Virus record (IMG/VR): IMGVR_UViG_3300027140_000003
Location: 1 to 64,000 of that record
Length of the DNA stretch: 64,000 nt
Strand: one strand, 5' to 3'
DNA from: a virus
The notes beneath the pieces were generated by a model that ran no database searches, had not been told where the DNA came from, and saw only the letters and a list, made by a program, of their open reading frames with translations. The position numbers were made by a program, and so were the translations under genes. This document shows, in pieces, positions 42,256-50,082 of this stretch (positions are counted from its first letter, which is position 1; every line of letters starts with the position of its first letter).

Positions 42256-43188
42256 TTAAGCAGTCAACATGTAAGTAGCCAGATCTTTCCAGTCAGTGTT
42301 GGAAGCACGAACCTTGGAAACCGAGATCAGTGTACGGAGACTGATTTCCTTGCACTCGGCACTGATTTCACGAATCAGACCCAACGCATCACGAACGATC
42401 TGCTTGTCGTACTCAGGGAGAAACTCGTCAGACAGAGCGATCGTTTCCATACGCTCGATTTTCTGCTCAGTGGTCATGGACAGATCGATCATCATGGAAC
42501 GACTACGAATGGCTTGGTCAATCTTACCATCGTCCATGTTAGAGATGAAAATTACACGACCTTCGAAATTGAAGCTACGTGGCAGATCTTCGTCTTTCAT
42601 ATCGGCATTCCAGGAGATGATACGCTTACCGTAAGAATCAAGGGCTGATTTCAACAGGTTCAACGCAACTGGGTCTTTCAGAACAGAGTCACAGTCATCG
42701 AACACGATAATGGACTTGTTGTTTTCGAACAGAGTACGGTAGAGACCTTTAGGAGTCGAGTAACCCTTAACCATGGTGAAGCACTTGCGAGTGTTAATCA
42801 CAGAGCCCACTTGGAAGTCAGCCAGATCGCTAATGTCTTTGTAACCCTTGTTTTCAAGAGTCTTGGTCACAGTGTAGGTCTTACCGAGACCACCTTCGCC
42901 AGTGATAATGGCAGAGGGCTGAACAGAGTCAGCAACCATACCGACCAACTTCTCAACAAACGAGAAACGCTGATTGATGTCAAATTTGGTAGACTTGGAC
43001 TCTTCGATAGGAGTGCTACCAACGATAAGATTGAAAGGAGCTTTCACACCAGTGATTTTCTTGTAGTGAAACTCGACAACTTCCTCAAGACCACGACCAG
43101 TTTTGCCAGTGGTGACTTTCTTATCACCGAGCATAATGATAGATTTACCATCACGGAGGGTCTTAATGGAGATTTTTAGAGTATTCAC
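42256..43188 (-). CDS. AAA+ ATPase
   Basis: A 310-residue AAA+ protein. Walker A GEGGLGKT, Walker B IIVFDDCDS, sensor-1-like FISNMDDG, and arginine motif in IRSRSMMIDL. The N-terminal 100 residues are unrelated, possibly substrate-binding. GTG at 43188 is chosen because GAAAGGAAC precedes it and longer starts lie inside the promoter. A free-standing AAA+ of this type could remodel a host or phage complex. Base composition is higher in GC than its neighbours. Confidence 0.75.
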   Translation of the reverse strand: MNTLKISIKTLRDGKSIIMLGDKKVTTGKTGRGLEEVVEFHYKKITGVKAPFNLIVGSTPIEESKSTKFDINQRFSFVEKLVGMVADSVQPSAIITGEGGLGKTYTVTKTLENKGYKDISDLADFQVGSVINTRKCFTMVKGYSTPKGLYRTLFENNKSIIVFDDCDSVLKDPVALNLLKSALDSYGKRIISWNADMKDEDLPRSFNFEGRVIFISNMDDGKIDQAIRSRSMMIDLSMTTEQKIERMETIALSDEFLPEYDKQIVRDALGLIREISAECKEISLRTLISVSKVRASNTDWKDLATYMLTA

Positions 43189-43218
43189 AGAGTTCCTTTC
43201 ACATTTCATCATAAGACT

Positions 43219-43247
43219 ATTATACGGCAGATCTGAATTGTTGTAAA
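43219..43247 (-). promoter_or_regulatory. Early promoter TTTACA-17-TATAAT
   Basis: TTTACA (43247-43242), spacer with AATTCAGATCTG, TATAAT (43224-43219). The leader sequence is a near copy of that at 29332-29297. Confidence 0.8.
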
Positions 43248-43274
43248 GGACTTTTTTCACAGCAAAAACTCGTT

Positions 43275-43324
43275 TAAAATCAACGACTTAGACTCGAAAA
43301 TAACCCTACAGACTACAGGGTTAT
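43275..43324. terminator. ATAACCCT/AGGGTTAT hairpin with conserved 18-mer
   Basis: ATAACCCT at 43300-43307 and AGGGTTAT at 43317-43324 form an 8-bp hairpin. TAAAATCAACGACTTAGA at 43275-43292 is identical to 29374-29391. The 185-base gap around it (43261-43445) holds no gene. It separates a zinc-finger gene from the AAA+ promoter. Confidence 0.65.
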
Positions 43325-43445
43325 CGCTTTTCTGGTCTAAAAACATCTCAAAATCAGGATTTCTACTCTTTTTATCAACCCTAACACCGTAAGTTTACCC
43401 TAAAGTCAAATAAAAATCAAATTTATTTCACAAAAAGTCTTGCAA

Positions 43446-43784
43446 TCAGTCTTTTTCGGTCCAAAGGTCGCCTGAAGCCACGAACTGATTCACAGGGAGA
43501 GCAGGTTTCATGGGTTCAAGGTAGATATCATTGGGATCAGTGAGTAATTCTTCGTGTTTGGGTAGGGTTTTATTACGTGCAGCCAGTTGATTTCGAGTAA
43601 GTACTTCCCATTCTCCAGGGGTTTTCTCTCGATTGGCATGTGATTTTGCTTGAGCATGAGACATATTGGCTTTCTGTGTCTCGGTAATAGTACGACCACG
43701 ATTAGAGCAGGACTTTGAGCAGTACGGTCCACGCTTTTTATGCTGAGTAGAACAGTATGGGCAGGTCTTTTGGCGATAAGTCAT
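43446..43784 (-). CDS. Zinc-ribbon-like hypothetical protein
   Basis: A 112-residue protein starting MTYRQKTCPYCSTQHKKRG, then PYCSKSCSNRG, a Cys4 zinc-binding knuckle. The rest is hydrophilic with basic helices and an acidic end. This resembles HNH-associated or NUMOD-like zinc modules but no HNH core is seen. It may bind nucleic acid. Confidence 0.6.
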   Translation of the reverse strand: MTYRQKTCPYCSTQHKKRGPYCSKSCSNRGRTITETQKANMSHAQAKSHANREKTPGEWEVLTRNQLAARNKTLPKHEELLTDPNDIYLEPMKPALPVNQFVASGDLWTEKD

Positions 43785-43827
43785 AATAATTGCGGTAGTA
43801 GAACACAATCCTCACTTTTACTCTTTT

Positions 43828-43983
43828 TCATTTTCTCCTCACCTTAAATAATCCCCAGCGAGATTCCTTCATGTATTCATCTCCGTAGCAATCCACATAG
43901 AGCGATACCATTTTACCTGATACGCTGTCTCTGAATAGATTACATTTCCATTGCAAGGATAGATAAGATTTAATGGCTTTCAT
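43828..43983 (-). CDS. Small basic hypothetical protein
   Basis: A 51-residue ORF (MKAIKSYLSLQWKCNLFRDS, then YVDCYGDEYMKESRWGLFKV). TAATG overlap with the upstream stop. The pattern (short, Cys and Trp containing) suggests a folded small protein. Function unknown. Confidence 0.52.
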   Translation of the reverse strand: MKAIKSYLSLQWKCNLFRDSVSGKMVSLYVDCYGDEYMKESRWGLFKVRRK

Positions 43984-44204
43984 TACCAATGGCTTTCATC
44001 AGTTATATTGGTAGTCCACTCTCCCCAGCGATCTGCTTGCTTTACAGGGAAAGTTGCTTTAAGTATTGAACCGATACCACTTGAGTTATCCATGGTAATT
44101 GTAACTGTACCACTTGCAAGTAATAGAGTATCGGGTGGGTTCAGTGTTTCCACCAGTTCCAGTAGTTCTTTCAGTTCTCTATGATGTAGGGTTATATGTT
44201 GCAT
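43983..44204 (-). CDS. Small hypothetical protein
   Basis: A 73-residue protein (MQHITLHHRELKELLELVET, then TVTITMDNSSGIGSILKATF). Helical then beta. Ends in Trp. GAGAGAAACA precedes its ATG. Function unknown. Confidence 0.58.
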   Translation of the reverse strand: MQHITLHHRELKELLELVETLNPPDTLLLASGTVTITMDNSSGIGSILKATFPVKQADRWGEWTTNITDESHW

Positions 44205-44340
44205 TGTTTCTCTCTTGGTAATATCGATATATTCTTACTTGCCACTCGAATCTTCTTGGTTCTTGCTCTGGGTTAGCCAGCTTATCTCCGTAGTGTTCTT
44301 GGAGTTTATTGTAATAATTGGTTACTTCTTCGTCAGTCAT
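44179..44340 (-). CDS. Small hydrophilic hypothetical protein
   Basis: A 53-residue ORF (MTDEEVTNYYNKLQEHYGDK, then RRFEWQVRIYRYYQERN). Overlaps the previous gene by 26 bases. Its leader contains AAGCGAAGCGAGG, one of four copies of a 12-base repeat. Function unknown. Confidence 0.52.
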   Translation of the reverse strand: MTDEEVTNYYNKLQEHYGDKLANPEQEPRRFEWQVRIYRYYQERNNATYNPTS

Positions 44341-44373
44341 GGGCAAACCTCGCTTCGCTTAGAGAATAGTATA

Positions 44374-44670
44374 TCATAATTCATTTGGCTTCCAGCTATC
44401 CCAGTCGTAGTTTCGTTTCTTTGCAAACTCTTGTTGCTTCTCATGAGTGGATAATGAATATTGAATGGTTTCTTCCGTGTTTTGTTGTGCGCCAGCATGG
44501 AGATTGAGCAGTGCAATTGACTTCATAATACCTGACTTTACACCAACGTGGAAACCCAGATCTCGTGGGCTCATTCCTTCAGTTGATAATGCATTGAGGC
44601 GATACCATTCTTTACGTAGAATATTAATCTGTTCTTTGTGTTCCATTTGAGTGTCTGTCTCTCTGTTCAT
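44374..44670 (-). CDS. Small helical hypothetical protein
   Basis: A 98-residue protein (MNRETDTQMEHKEQINILRK, then EWYRLNALSTEGMSPRDLGF). Start 44670 or the ATG at 44646 are both possible. It overlaps the upstream gene. Function unknown. Confidence 0.55.
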   Translation of the reverse strand: MNRETDTQMEHKEQINILRKEWYRLNALSTEGMSPRDLGFHVGVKSGIMKSIALLNLHAGAQQNTEETIQYSLSTHEKQQEFAKKRNYDWDSWKPNEL

Positions 44671-44902
44671 CGATATTTTGGAATAATTTCTGTTCTTGAA
44701 TAGTGAGTTCTTTAAAGGTTTTTCTTGGATTGGCACACATGTGGCACTTTGGATTACCACAGTTCATTGGTGATTTCTTTGCAAGTCTATGGGGATCGTC
44801 CACTGGTACGTGGTTTTGTTTGGCTATTCGAGTTTCTTTTCGAATATGATTTTCTTTTTGTTGGAGTCGCTTGGAATGTTTGATTTTGGATTCTTCGTCC
44901 AT
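44624..44902 (-). CDS. CGNPxCxxC phage protein
   Basis: A 92-residue basic protein with the zinc-binding-like motif MNCGNPKCHMCANPRKTF, flanked by helices. This motif is common in small phage proteins of unknown function. Its leader carries the AAGCGAAGCGAGG repeat. Confidence 0.65.
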   Translation of the reverse strand: MDEESKIKHSKRLQQKENHIRKETRIAKQNHVPVDDPHRLAKKSPMNCGNPKCHMCANPRKTFKELTIQEQKLFQNIDEQRDRHSNGTQRTD

Positions 44903-44919
44903 GATTCACCTCGCTTCGC

Positions 44920-45114
44920 TTAGTTGGATTTGTTTTCGATCTTTGTGCAGGTCAGATGATCCGTGAGTTCACAGCGTTCCATGCTACCATTTTGTGTATT
45001 GAAACGATAAACCTTATTCTCGTGGATTGTATAGGAAAACTTTGCGTTGTCCACTGCTGGCATGGATACTTGATAACCCAGCAGTGCAACCATAAGTGCT
45101 GTCAGTGCGATCAT
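44920..45114 (-). CDS. Small exported or membrane-anchored protein
   Basis: A 64-residue protein. N-terminal hydrophobic helix (MIALTALMVALLGYQVSMPA), then a short outer domain with two cysteines (ERCELTDHLTCTKIE). Adjacent to another small membrane gene. Function unknown. Confidence 0.58.
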   Translation of the reverse strand: MIALTALMVALLGYQVSMPAVDNAKFSYTIHENKVYRFNTQNGSMERCELTDHLTCTKIENKSN

Positions 45115-45329
45115 TTTTGCTCCAGTTTGTTGATTCTCAGGGATAAATCTCTGGTCTCTGATATAGATTGATTGTGTATCATTTGTAGTCTGTCATGAAT
45201 ACGCTTGAGTTTGATATAGACCATGACGAAACCAAGGATAAGAACAGTGGCTGTAACACCCAGTCCAGCGATTACACCAGTGATCCATGACCATAATGAA
45301 CCGACCTCTGCAATGATATTGGTCAGCAT
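45111..45329 (-). CDS. Small membrane protein with coiled coil
   Basis: A 72-residue protein: amphipathic start, a transmembrane helix (VIAGLGVTATVLILGFVMVY), then a coiled coil (LKRIHDRLQMIHNQSISETR). The layout is holin-like or superinfection-exclusion-like, but no assignment can be made. Overlaps the next gene by 4 bases. Confidence 0.58.
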   Translation of the reverse strand: MLTNIIAEVGSLWSWITGVIAGLGVTATVLILGFVMVYIKLKRIHDRLQMIHNQSISETRDLSLRINKLEQK

Positions 45330-45460
45330 GGAGTGATTGAAATTAGTCGTTTACCAAGGTCGTTGGCGAACTTTGTTGCAGTTGCTTCGTCTTTGAATAA
45401 CTTAACCAGAGCTACAGTGTGTCGTTCATTGGTGTCTGGCACGTACTTTACTTTCCACAT
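45323..45460 (-). CDS. Small hypothetical protein
   Basis: A 45-residue ORF (MWKVKYVPDTNERHTVALVK, then FANDLGKRLIS). AAAGGATGTATT precedes the ATG. Overlaps both neighbours. Function unknown. Confidence 0.52.
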   Translation of the reverse strand: MWKVKYVPDTNERHTVALVKLFKDEATATKFANDLGKRLISITPC

Positions 45461-45611
45461 AATACATCCTTTCGTTCAAATGTTTCCTACACGTTTTCAG
45501 ATAGATTGGCTTACCTGTCTTACCTTTGGCTCCAAATGCTTGTGCAAACCGATCGCATCCTTTATGTTTGCAGAGTGGAGGTGGATTATTGAGTAGATCC
45601 GCCATAGACAT
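45426..45611 (-). CDS. Small zinc-binding-like protein
   Basis: A 61-residue basic protein with CKHKGCDRFAQAFG and a later TCRKHLN, giving a possible Cys/His zinc site. Start at 45611 or the second Met at 45605. Function unknown. Confidence 0.55.
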   Translation of the reverse strand: MSMADLLNNPPPLCKHKGCDRFAQAFGAKGKTGKPIYLKTCRKHLNERMYYVESKVRARHQ

Positions 45612-45726
45612 TGGATTCTAGCTGTCTCACTCGTTCATTGGCTTGTGCCAATAATTGTTCCAACTCTTTAATGCGTTGAGCCATCGCTAGGATGGCTTCG
45701 GTTTCTTGTTGCTGTAGGGTTTTCAT
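45586..45726 (-). CDS. Small coiled-coil protein
   Basis: A 46-residue ORF with continuous heptads (RIKELEQLLAQANERVRQLE). TAATG junction with the upstream gene. Function unknown. Confidence 0.55.
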   Translation of the reverse strand: MKTLQQQETEAILAMAQRIKELEQLLAQANERVRQLESNVYGGSTQ

Positions 45727-45908
45727 TACTCAGTCATAACATCAGTTGGATTTGCAATAATCAAACCACCATTTTCATCGATGGCGTAGACTTGTCCCCA
45801 GACTGCTTCGTTACCTTGATATTCCATTACCTGTGTCTTCACTGTTGCTTTGATACCTTTGATGGTGACTTTGTCGCCTTCGTTGAATGTTGGGTTTCCG
45901 ATTGACAT
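45726..45908 (-). CDS. Small beta-rich protein
   Basis: A 60-residue protein (PTFNEGDKVTIKGIKATVKT) with a KOW/SH3-like pattern. AGGAGAAAATGAA precedes the ATG. A CATAAATA late box lies at 45937-45930. Function unknown. Confidence 0.58.
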   Translation of the reverse strand: MSIGNPTFNEGDKVTIKGIKATVKTQVMEYQGNEAVWGQVYAIDENGGLIIANPTDVMTE

Positions 45909-45909
45909 T

Positions 45910-46074
45910 TCATTTTCTCCTAAAAAAATTATTTATGGCTTGTAGTAAATTATAGAATCGAGACCAATGGGGTGGATGGTGCGGACATCTACCCTGTCTC
46001 CAGTCGCAATCTGACTGGTAGTATCGTCCGCAGACTTTGCATCGATCCATTCCGTCAGTTGGAAAAGGTTTCAT
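45910..46074 (-). CDS. Small zinc-finger protein
   Basis: A 54-residue ORF with RCKVCGRYYQSDCDWRQGRC followed by PHHPPH, a candidate Cys4/His zinc knuckle. Its start overlaps the solute-binding-protein stop by 4 bases. Function unknown; may bind nucleic acid. Confidence 0.58.
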   Translation of the reverse strand: MKPFPTDGMDRCKVCGRYYQSDCDWRQGRCPHHPPHWSRFYNLLQAINNFFRRK

Positions 46075-46952
46075 TTACTGGCTTCCTCGATTTCTTTGCG
46101 ATATCTGTTTTGTTGTATACGTACCACGCTGACAGATGCTTTGTAAAACTCTTCTGCTGATTCAGTTGGGACTTTCATACCTGACAACTTAAAGAGTTCA
46201 TCCGCTCCAATCTTATTCTGAGCATCGTTCAGAATAATTGAGATAACTTTACGCTTGGCAGGGTTCATGTCTTTGTGAGCCACAGTAATATTGAATACGT
46301 ATGGTGCTTTAATTCCGTTTTCTCCTAGTGTCTTCAGCTTGGGTGCTTGTGGCAGTCTGGATGGGCAGGATGCTGCAAATGCTTCCAGTTTTGGATTCTT
46401 GGTCTTCATGGACTCATACGCTTCATAGCGATCCACGACCATGGTCACACCATTATTTCCAGCCATGTTAATCAATGCATCGTTGTTGGACTTGAAAACG
46501 ATATAGCGAACTGGAAACTTATATTTCTCGCCCATTGCCAGTCCAGTCAGGTGTGCTGCATTACCGAAACCTACACCACCAATAGTCATCTCTTTGATAC
46601 CTTTGACTGGTCCATTGGTAATCACTACCCAACATGCATCGCCCTGTGCGTGGATAGGGATATAATCTTCTTCCTTTACTGCACCTTTGTTTACGTTCTC
46701 AACGAATGCTGGTGCAATAATAGCCAGACTGTTCTCGTCCATGGATTTCAGTGCAATAACCTGATTACCTCCAGGTTTGAATTCAAGGATAAACTTGTAA
46801 ATGTTCTGTGACTTGTTGGCTTCATCCACGATACGTAGCATTCCTGGAGTTCCAGAATGCGATGGACTGTATGGTGAGTAAATTCTAACTGTCTCTTGTG
46901 CGTATACGTTCAGACTAAACAACGCACCGATAATTAAACTGGCTAACTTCAT
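46071..46952 (-). CDS. TctC/Bug-type periplasmic solute-binding protein
   Basis: A 293-residue protein with a signal peptide (KLASLIIGALFSLNVYAQ) and the two-lobe pattern of TTT-family extracytoplasmic receptors: an early SPYSPSHSGTPGMLRIVDEA ligand loop, GGNQVIALKSM, and IGGVGFGNAAHL. These receptors usually capture carboxylates and are greatly expanded in betaproteobacteria. The membrane subunits are not here, so it must serve the host's transporter or another envelope role. ATG 46952 is preferred. Confidence 0.7.
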   Translation of the reverse strand: MKLASLIIGALFSLNVYAQETVRIYSPYSPSHSGTPGMLRIVDEANKSQNIYKFILEFKPGGNQVIALKSMDENSLAIIAPAFVENVNKGAVKEEDYIPIHAQGDACWVVITNGPVKGIKEMTIGGVGFGNAAHLTGLAMGEKYKFPVRYIVFKSNNDALINMAGNNGVTMVVDRYEAYESMKTKNPKLEAFAASCPSRLPQAPKLKTLGENGIKAPYVFNITVAHKDMNPAKRKVISIILNDAQNKIGADELFKLSGMKVPTESAEEFYKASVSVVRIQQNRYRKEIEEASK

Positions 46953-47137
46953 CAACCACCTCTCCCTGCTGCTCGTGTAACTGGTTTATTTGAAGCAATA
47001 CGTCCAACTGCTTTCTTGACTGCACTGCTGGCTTCTTTCTTACTCATGCCATATTCCTTCATAGCATTATTACGTGCTTTCTTTTTGGCTTTCTTAAGCA
47101 ATTTCTTTGCTTCCCACTGCTCTTTAAATGTACTCAT
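46952..47137 (-). CDS. Small very basic protein
   Basis: A 61-residue Lys/Arg/Ala-rich protein (KKLLKKAKKKARNNAMKEYG, then PVTRAAGRGG). Likely binds nucleic acid. AGGAGATTAAAAT precedes the ATG. It is the first gene after a perfect sigma70 promoter, followed directly by the solute-binding gene. Confidence 0.6.
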   Translation of the reverse strand: MSTFKEQWEAKKLLKKAKKKARNNAMKEYGMSKKEASSAVKKAVGRIASNKPVTRAAGRGG

Positions 47138-47156
47138 ATTTTAATCTCCTGTAACA

Positions 47157-47185
47157 ATTATACTACAACCTCGTTTATTTGTCAA
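47157..47185 (-). promoter_or_regulatory. Fully consensus sigma70 promoter
   Basis: TTGACA (47185-47180), 17-bp spacer, TATAAT (47162-47157). It overlaps the end of the gene at 47175. It drives the small basic gene and the solute-binding gene, indicating strong expression by host polymerase. Confidence 0.82.
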
Positions 47186-47879
47186 ATACAAAACCAAACG
47201 TATAGCTGGTTTCAGATTTTGCAAGTTCATTGCAAGATTCCATAATACCATAGTAAGTGTATTCTTTTGCAATAATACTTTCTCCCACGTTCACTGCTAT
47301 AACTCTGTCTGGTTTTAATTGGCTCACAACATCACATAAACTTACATTGTATATATTTTGTAGACACGAGAATATGGTGACCTTATTTCTATCTATACTT
47401 TGGTTATGCATGAGAACGAAGTCGTCATAATAATTTCTAATTTCTGTCTGCAAACCAGTCATCTCGCCAATAAGTTCAGCTGCTATTTGTGGTGCACCTT
47501 TGGTGTCAATAACTTCAATATCATCATAAGCAGATAATAACACTTTACTTATTGCATCATCCAAATATGGACTGCCAGGAGTAAATAACACTGCACGTTC
47601 AAACAATAATTCAGAGTGCAGTTTCTTTAACTGGCTCAATAAGTTTATGGTTGCTTTGGCAGGATCTCTATCTGAATCCCATATATTAAGAACTGTATAA
47701 TCAACACCCATATTATGTATTATCTTATATCCTGCAGGTGCATTCTTTTCGTCATTACTAACCATAATGCCGATCCAATTTTTGTTCTGCTTCAGACTGG
47801 TTACTATATCACGAAACTCTTGCGTTACAGTTGCGTTGGTAATTGGTAAACCAACTCTGCTTATATCATATCTACTCAT
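47175..47879 (-). CDS. Rossmann-like protein, possibly tetrapyrrole-methylase-like
   Basis: A 234-residue protein. The segment AVLFTPGSPYLDDAISKVLL followed by YDDIEVIDTKGAPQIAAELI weakly recalls the SAM-dependent tetrapyrrole methylase fold, but the signature glycine motif is not clear. Last gene of the overlapping 2OG/methyltransferase operon. Function unknown. Confidence 0.55.
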   Translation of the reverse strand: MSRYDISRVGLPITNATVTQEFRDIVTSLKQNKNWIGIMVSNDEKNAPAGYKIIHNMGVDYTVLNIWDSDRDPAKATINLLSQLKKLHSELLFERAVLFTPGSPYLDDAISKVLLSAYDDIEVIDTKGAPQIAAELIGEMTGLQTEIRNYYDDFVLMHNQSIDRNKVTIFSCLQNIYNVSLCDVVSQLKPDRVIAVNVGESIIAKEYTYYGIMESCNELAKSETSYTFGFVFDK

Positions 47880-48132
47880 CGAATTTAATCTTATTCAAGA
47901 TTGGATCGTCTGGATGTTCTTCCTTCATTCTCTTGATAAAATCAACTACCTTTTGCAGCACGATAAACCCAAACAACTGTGGTATAAATGCATGCAATAA
48001 CATTGCCAATGCCCAAATAATAAACACCAGTGCCATGTGCAATGCCCAGAACATGTGTTTAAAATAGAACAACAATCCTGTCGTTGTTCTGGAATATTTG
48101 GCTGCTTCTTTTAAATGATTTTCAAACCACAT
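47872..48132 (-). CDS. Small DUF6356-like membrane protein
   Basis: An 86-residue protein with two predicted transmembrane helices (HMFWALHMALVFIIWALAML and PQLFGFIVLQKVV) and a charged tail. The phrase LLHAFIPQLFGF recalls the DUF6356 pattern (HALVPGLF). Overlaps the next gene by 8 bases. It may anchor the operon's products at the membrane. Confidence 0.55.
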   Translation of the reverse strand: MWFENHLKEAAKYSRTTTGLLFYFKHMFWALHMALVFIIWALAMLLHAFIPQLFGFIVLQKVVDFIKRMKEEHPDDPILNKIKFDE

Positions 48133-48133
48133 A

Positions 48134-48646
48134 TTAGTATTCAGTTATGTTTAGGGTTTTCATAAAACTTAAAGTATCCTCGTAGGAAGATTCTCTAACA
48201 CACAAACTTAATATAATTCTTTCTTCATTACATGGATTGACTACGCAATGTTCTTTCTTAACATTTAAAATTGTAGGTTTACCGATGATGTATTTAACTG
48301 TATGTGTCTTATAATATATGATTTCTTTAACATCATACATTGGTTTTCTGTATAATGCAACTGCATTATCACCTTGTTTGATTACAAAGTTAATGGAGCA
48401 TTTCCTAATGTCTTTGTCGATATGCCAATTATAGAATGTGTTTGGTGGATTCTTAATCCAGAGAGCAGTAACTTCTCCTATGTTTTGCTTGAGTATTTGC
48501 ATAAACTTGCTATCGTTAAACGAACACTTAGTTCCACGAAAATCATGTGGATGAAAATGTTCTTTGTAGGTAGCATTTAAAGCATCTGCGAACAAAGCTG
48601 ACGATAATGTGGGATAATTTTCGAAACAGTAATAAAGATCTTCCAT
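48134..48646 (-). CDS. 2OG-oxygenase/hydroxylase-like protein
   Basis: A 170-residue protein. YNWHIDKDIRKCSINFVI gives His-x-Asp, with a possible distal basic pair in EERIILSLCV. This is the double-stranded beta-helix pattern. A clear distal His is less certain (HCVVNPCNEER). ATG 48646 overlaps the upstream stop as TAATG. Substrate unknown. Confidence 0.58.
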   Translation of the reverse strand: MEDLYYCFENYPTLSSALFADALNATYKEHFHPHDFRGTKCSFNDSKFMQILKQNIGEVTALWIKNPPNTFYNWHIDKDIRKCSINFVIKQGDNAVALYRKPMYDVKEIIYYKTHTVKYIIGKPTILNVKKEHCVVNPCNEERIILSLCVRESSYEDTLSFMKTLNITEY

Positions 48647-50082
48647 TATTTCTCGCAATAAAATGTAACAAAACTAAATCTACTATTAATTATTTGAATT
48701 GACTTGAATCCTATATCTTTAAGAGTTTGCATATACCATTCAACTGGCATCAAATTCATATATCCTTTTAATTTTTCTTCTTTCCCATATATGTATTCGT
48801 TGGTCACACCATTGTTGCGTTTGAAGTCATAATACATTTCTTTAATAATTTGATCCTGCGGTGTCTTGTCTGATAAAATAAACACACCATTGTGTTTCAT
48901 ATTATCGTATATATCTTGAATGTATTGTTTACGCTCATCGACAAAATGTAATGTCCAGTTTGCCAACACCATATCATAATTTCCTTTTGGCAGCTTACTT
49001 GACATAACTACTTTATGTTTGTATAAACTGTTTGTAATCATTTCTGCTGAGTTATCAACACCAGATATATTTTTGAATCCGTCTTTTACAAAAATATCCA
49101 TAGTGTGCCCCAGAGCAGAACCCACATCAATAATAGAGATGTTTTTATCAAACTTTTTGTTGGCGACTCCAAGACACATACCAAGAACTCTCTCGTAATC
49201 TGGTATATTGGTCATTGCTTCTTGCTGGAATCGTTTTGCTACAGAATCATCAAAAGACCACTGGGGTGTTCCAGGAAGTTCTTTAAACTGTGAGGATGTG
49301 GTATTGGATTGTAAAGAAACTTTTTTAGTTTCCTGTTTTTTAAATCTACCGATGTATCTCTCAACTGTAATCGTGGACGCATCTTTGGAGCTATCAGTTT
49401 TATAATCATAAATCGGTGTATTGTATGCATCTAAACTTGAATTTATTTTTTCTGGTTCAAGTTTACCACCATCGTTAACGAATCCATTTTCATGTAAGAT
49501 AAATGATACTGCTTTAAATCCAGCAATAGCAGTAAATCCTTCAGAATATCTGTAATTACTTTCTGGTGTTTCTTTTGGAACAACCATTCTGTATGGCTTA
49601 AACTCAATTCTTGGGTATACTGGTTCTTCTACTTCCATAGATTCAATAATGATATATTCATTTGCTACAAGACTCATATGTCTAATAAGTTCAATTACAT
49701 CAGTGAATCCATGAATCACTCCTGCAGCTATAATTATATCGTATTTGTCATTCAAATAAGATGCGTCTCTTAAAAATTGTAAAGCATCCTTTTCAATTAT
49801 AGAAAAATTTGTATGATATTTCGATAACATCTGACTAGATGAACGTGCGAACTCTTTTTGTAATTCAACACCAGTGTAATTTTTAGCACCATTCATTAAT
49901 GCCCATTGACCATATGCACCATAACAACTACCAAGATCTAAAATGGTTTTACCTTCGATTAACCATTTAGGTAAACTCACCTCACATCGTTTAGTCATAG
50001 TTTCATAATTAACCTGAACCATGGAACGATCTTTTCTTGGATCGGCATCAACAAATTCTTTATACTTCTCGAAGAACATCAT
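48646..50082 (-). CDS. Double SAM-dependent methyltransferase
   Basis: A 478-residue protein with two Rossmann methyltransferase domains. Domain 1 motif I is ILDLGSCYGAYG (about residue 47). Domain 2 motif I is IIDVGSALGHT (about residue 318), preceded by SFDDSVAKRFQQEAMTNIPD, which resembles CmoA-type enzymes. Two different methyltransferases fused in one chain is unusual. It overlaps both neighbours, so it belongs to the 2OG operon. Confidence 0.72.
   Translation of the reverse strand: MMFFEKYKEFVDADPRKDRSMVQVNYETMTKRCEVSLPKWLIEGKTILDLGSCYGAYGQWALMNGAKNYTGVELQKEFARSSSQMLSKYHTNFSIIEKDALQFLRDASYLNDKYDIIIAAGVIHGFTDVIELIRHMSLVANEYIIIESMEVEEPVYPRIEFKPYRMVVPKETPESNYRYSEGFTAIAGFKAVSFILHENGFVNDGGKLEPEKINSSLDAYNTPIYDYKTDSSKDASTITVERYIGRFKKQETKKVSLQSNTTSSQFKELPGTPQWSFDDSVAKRFQQEAMTNIPDYERVLGMCLGVANKKFDKNISIIDVGSALGHTMDIFVKDGFKNISGVDNSAEMITNSLYKHKVVMSSKLPKGNYDMVLANWTLHFVDERKQYIQDIYDNMKHNGVFILSDKTPQDQIIKEMYYDFKRNNGVTNEYIYGKEEKLKGYMNLMPVEWYMQTLKDIGFKSIQIINSRFSFVTFYCEK

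Noticed and set aside
46071-46952. Host chromosomal contamination explaining the solute-binding protein
   Set aside because: It sits in a continuous chain of overlapping phage-like small genes with matching base composition, so it is part of the phage genome.
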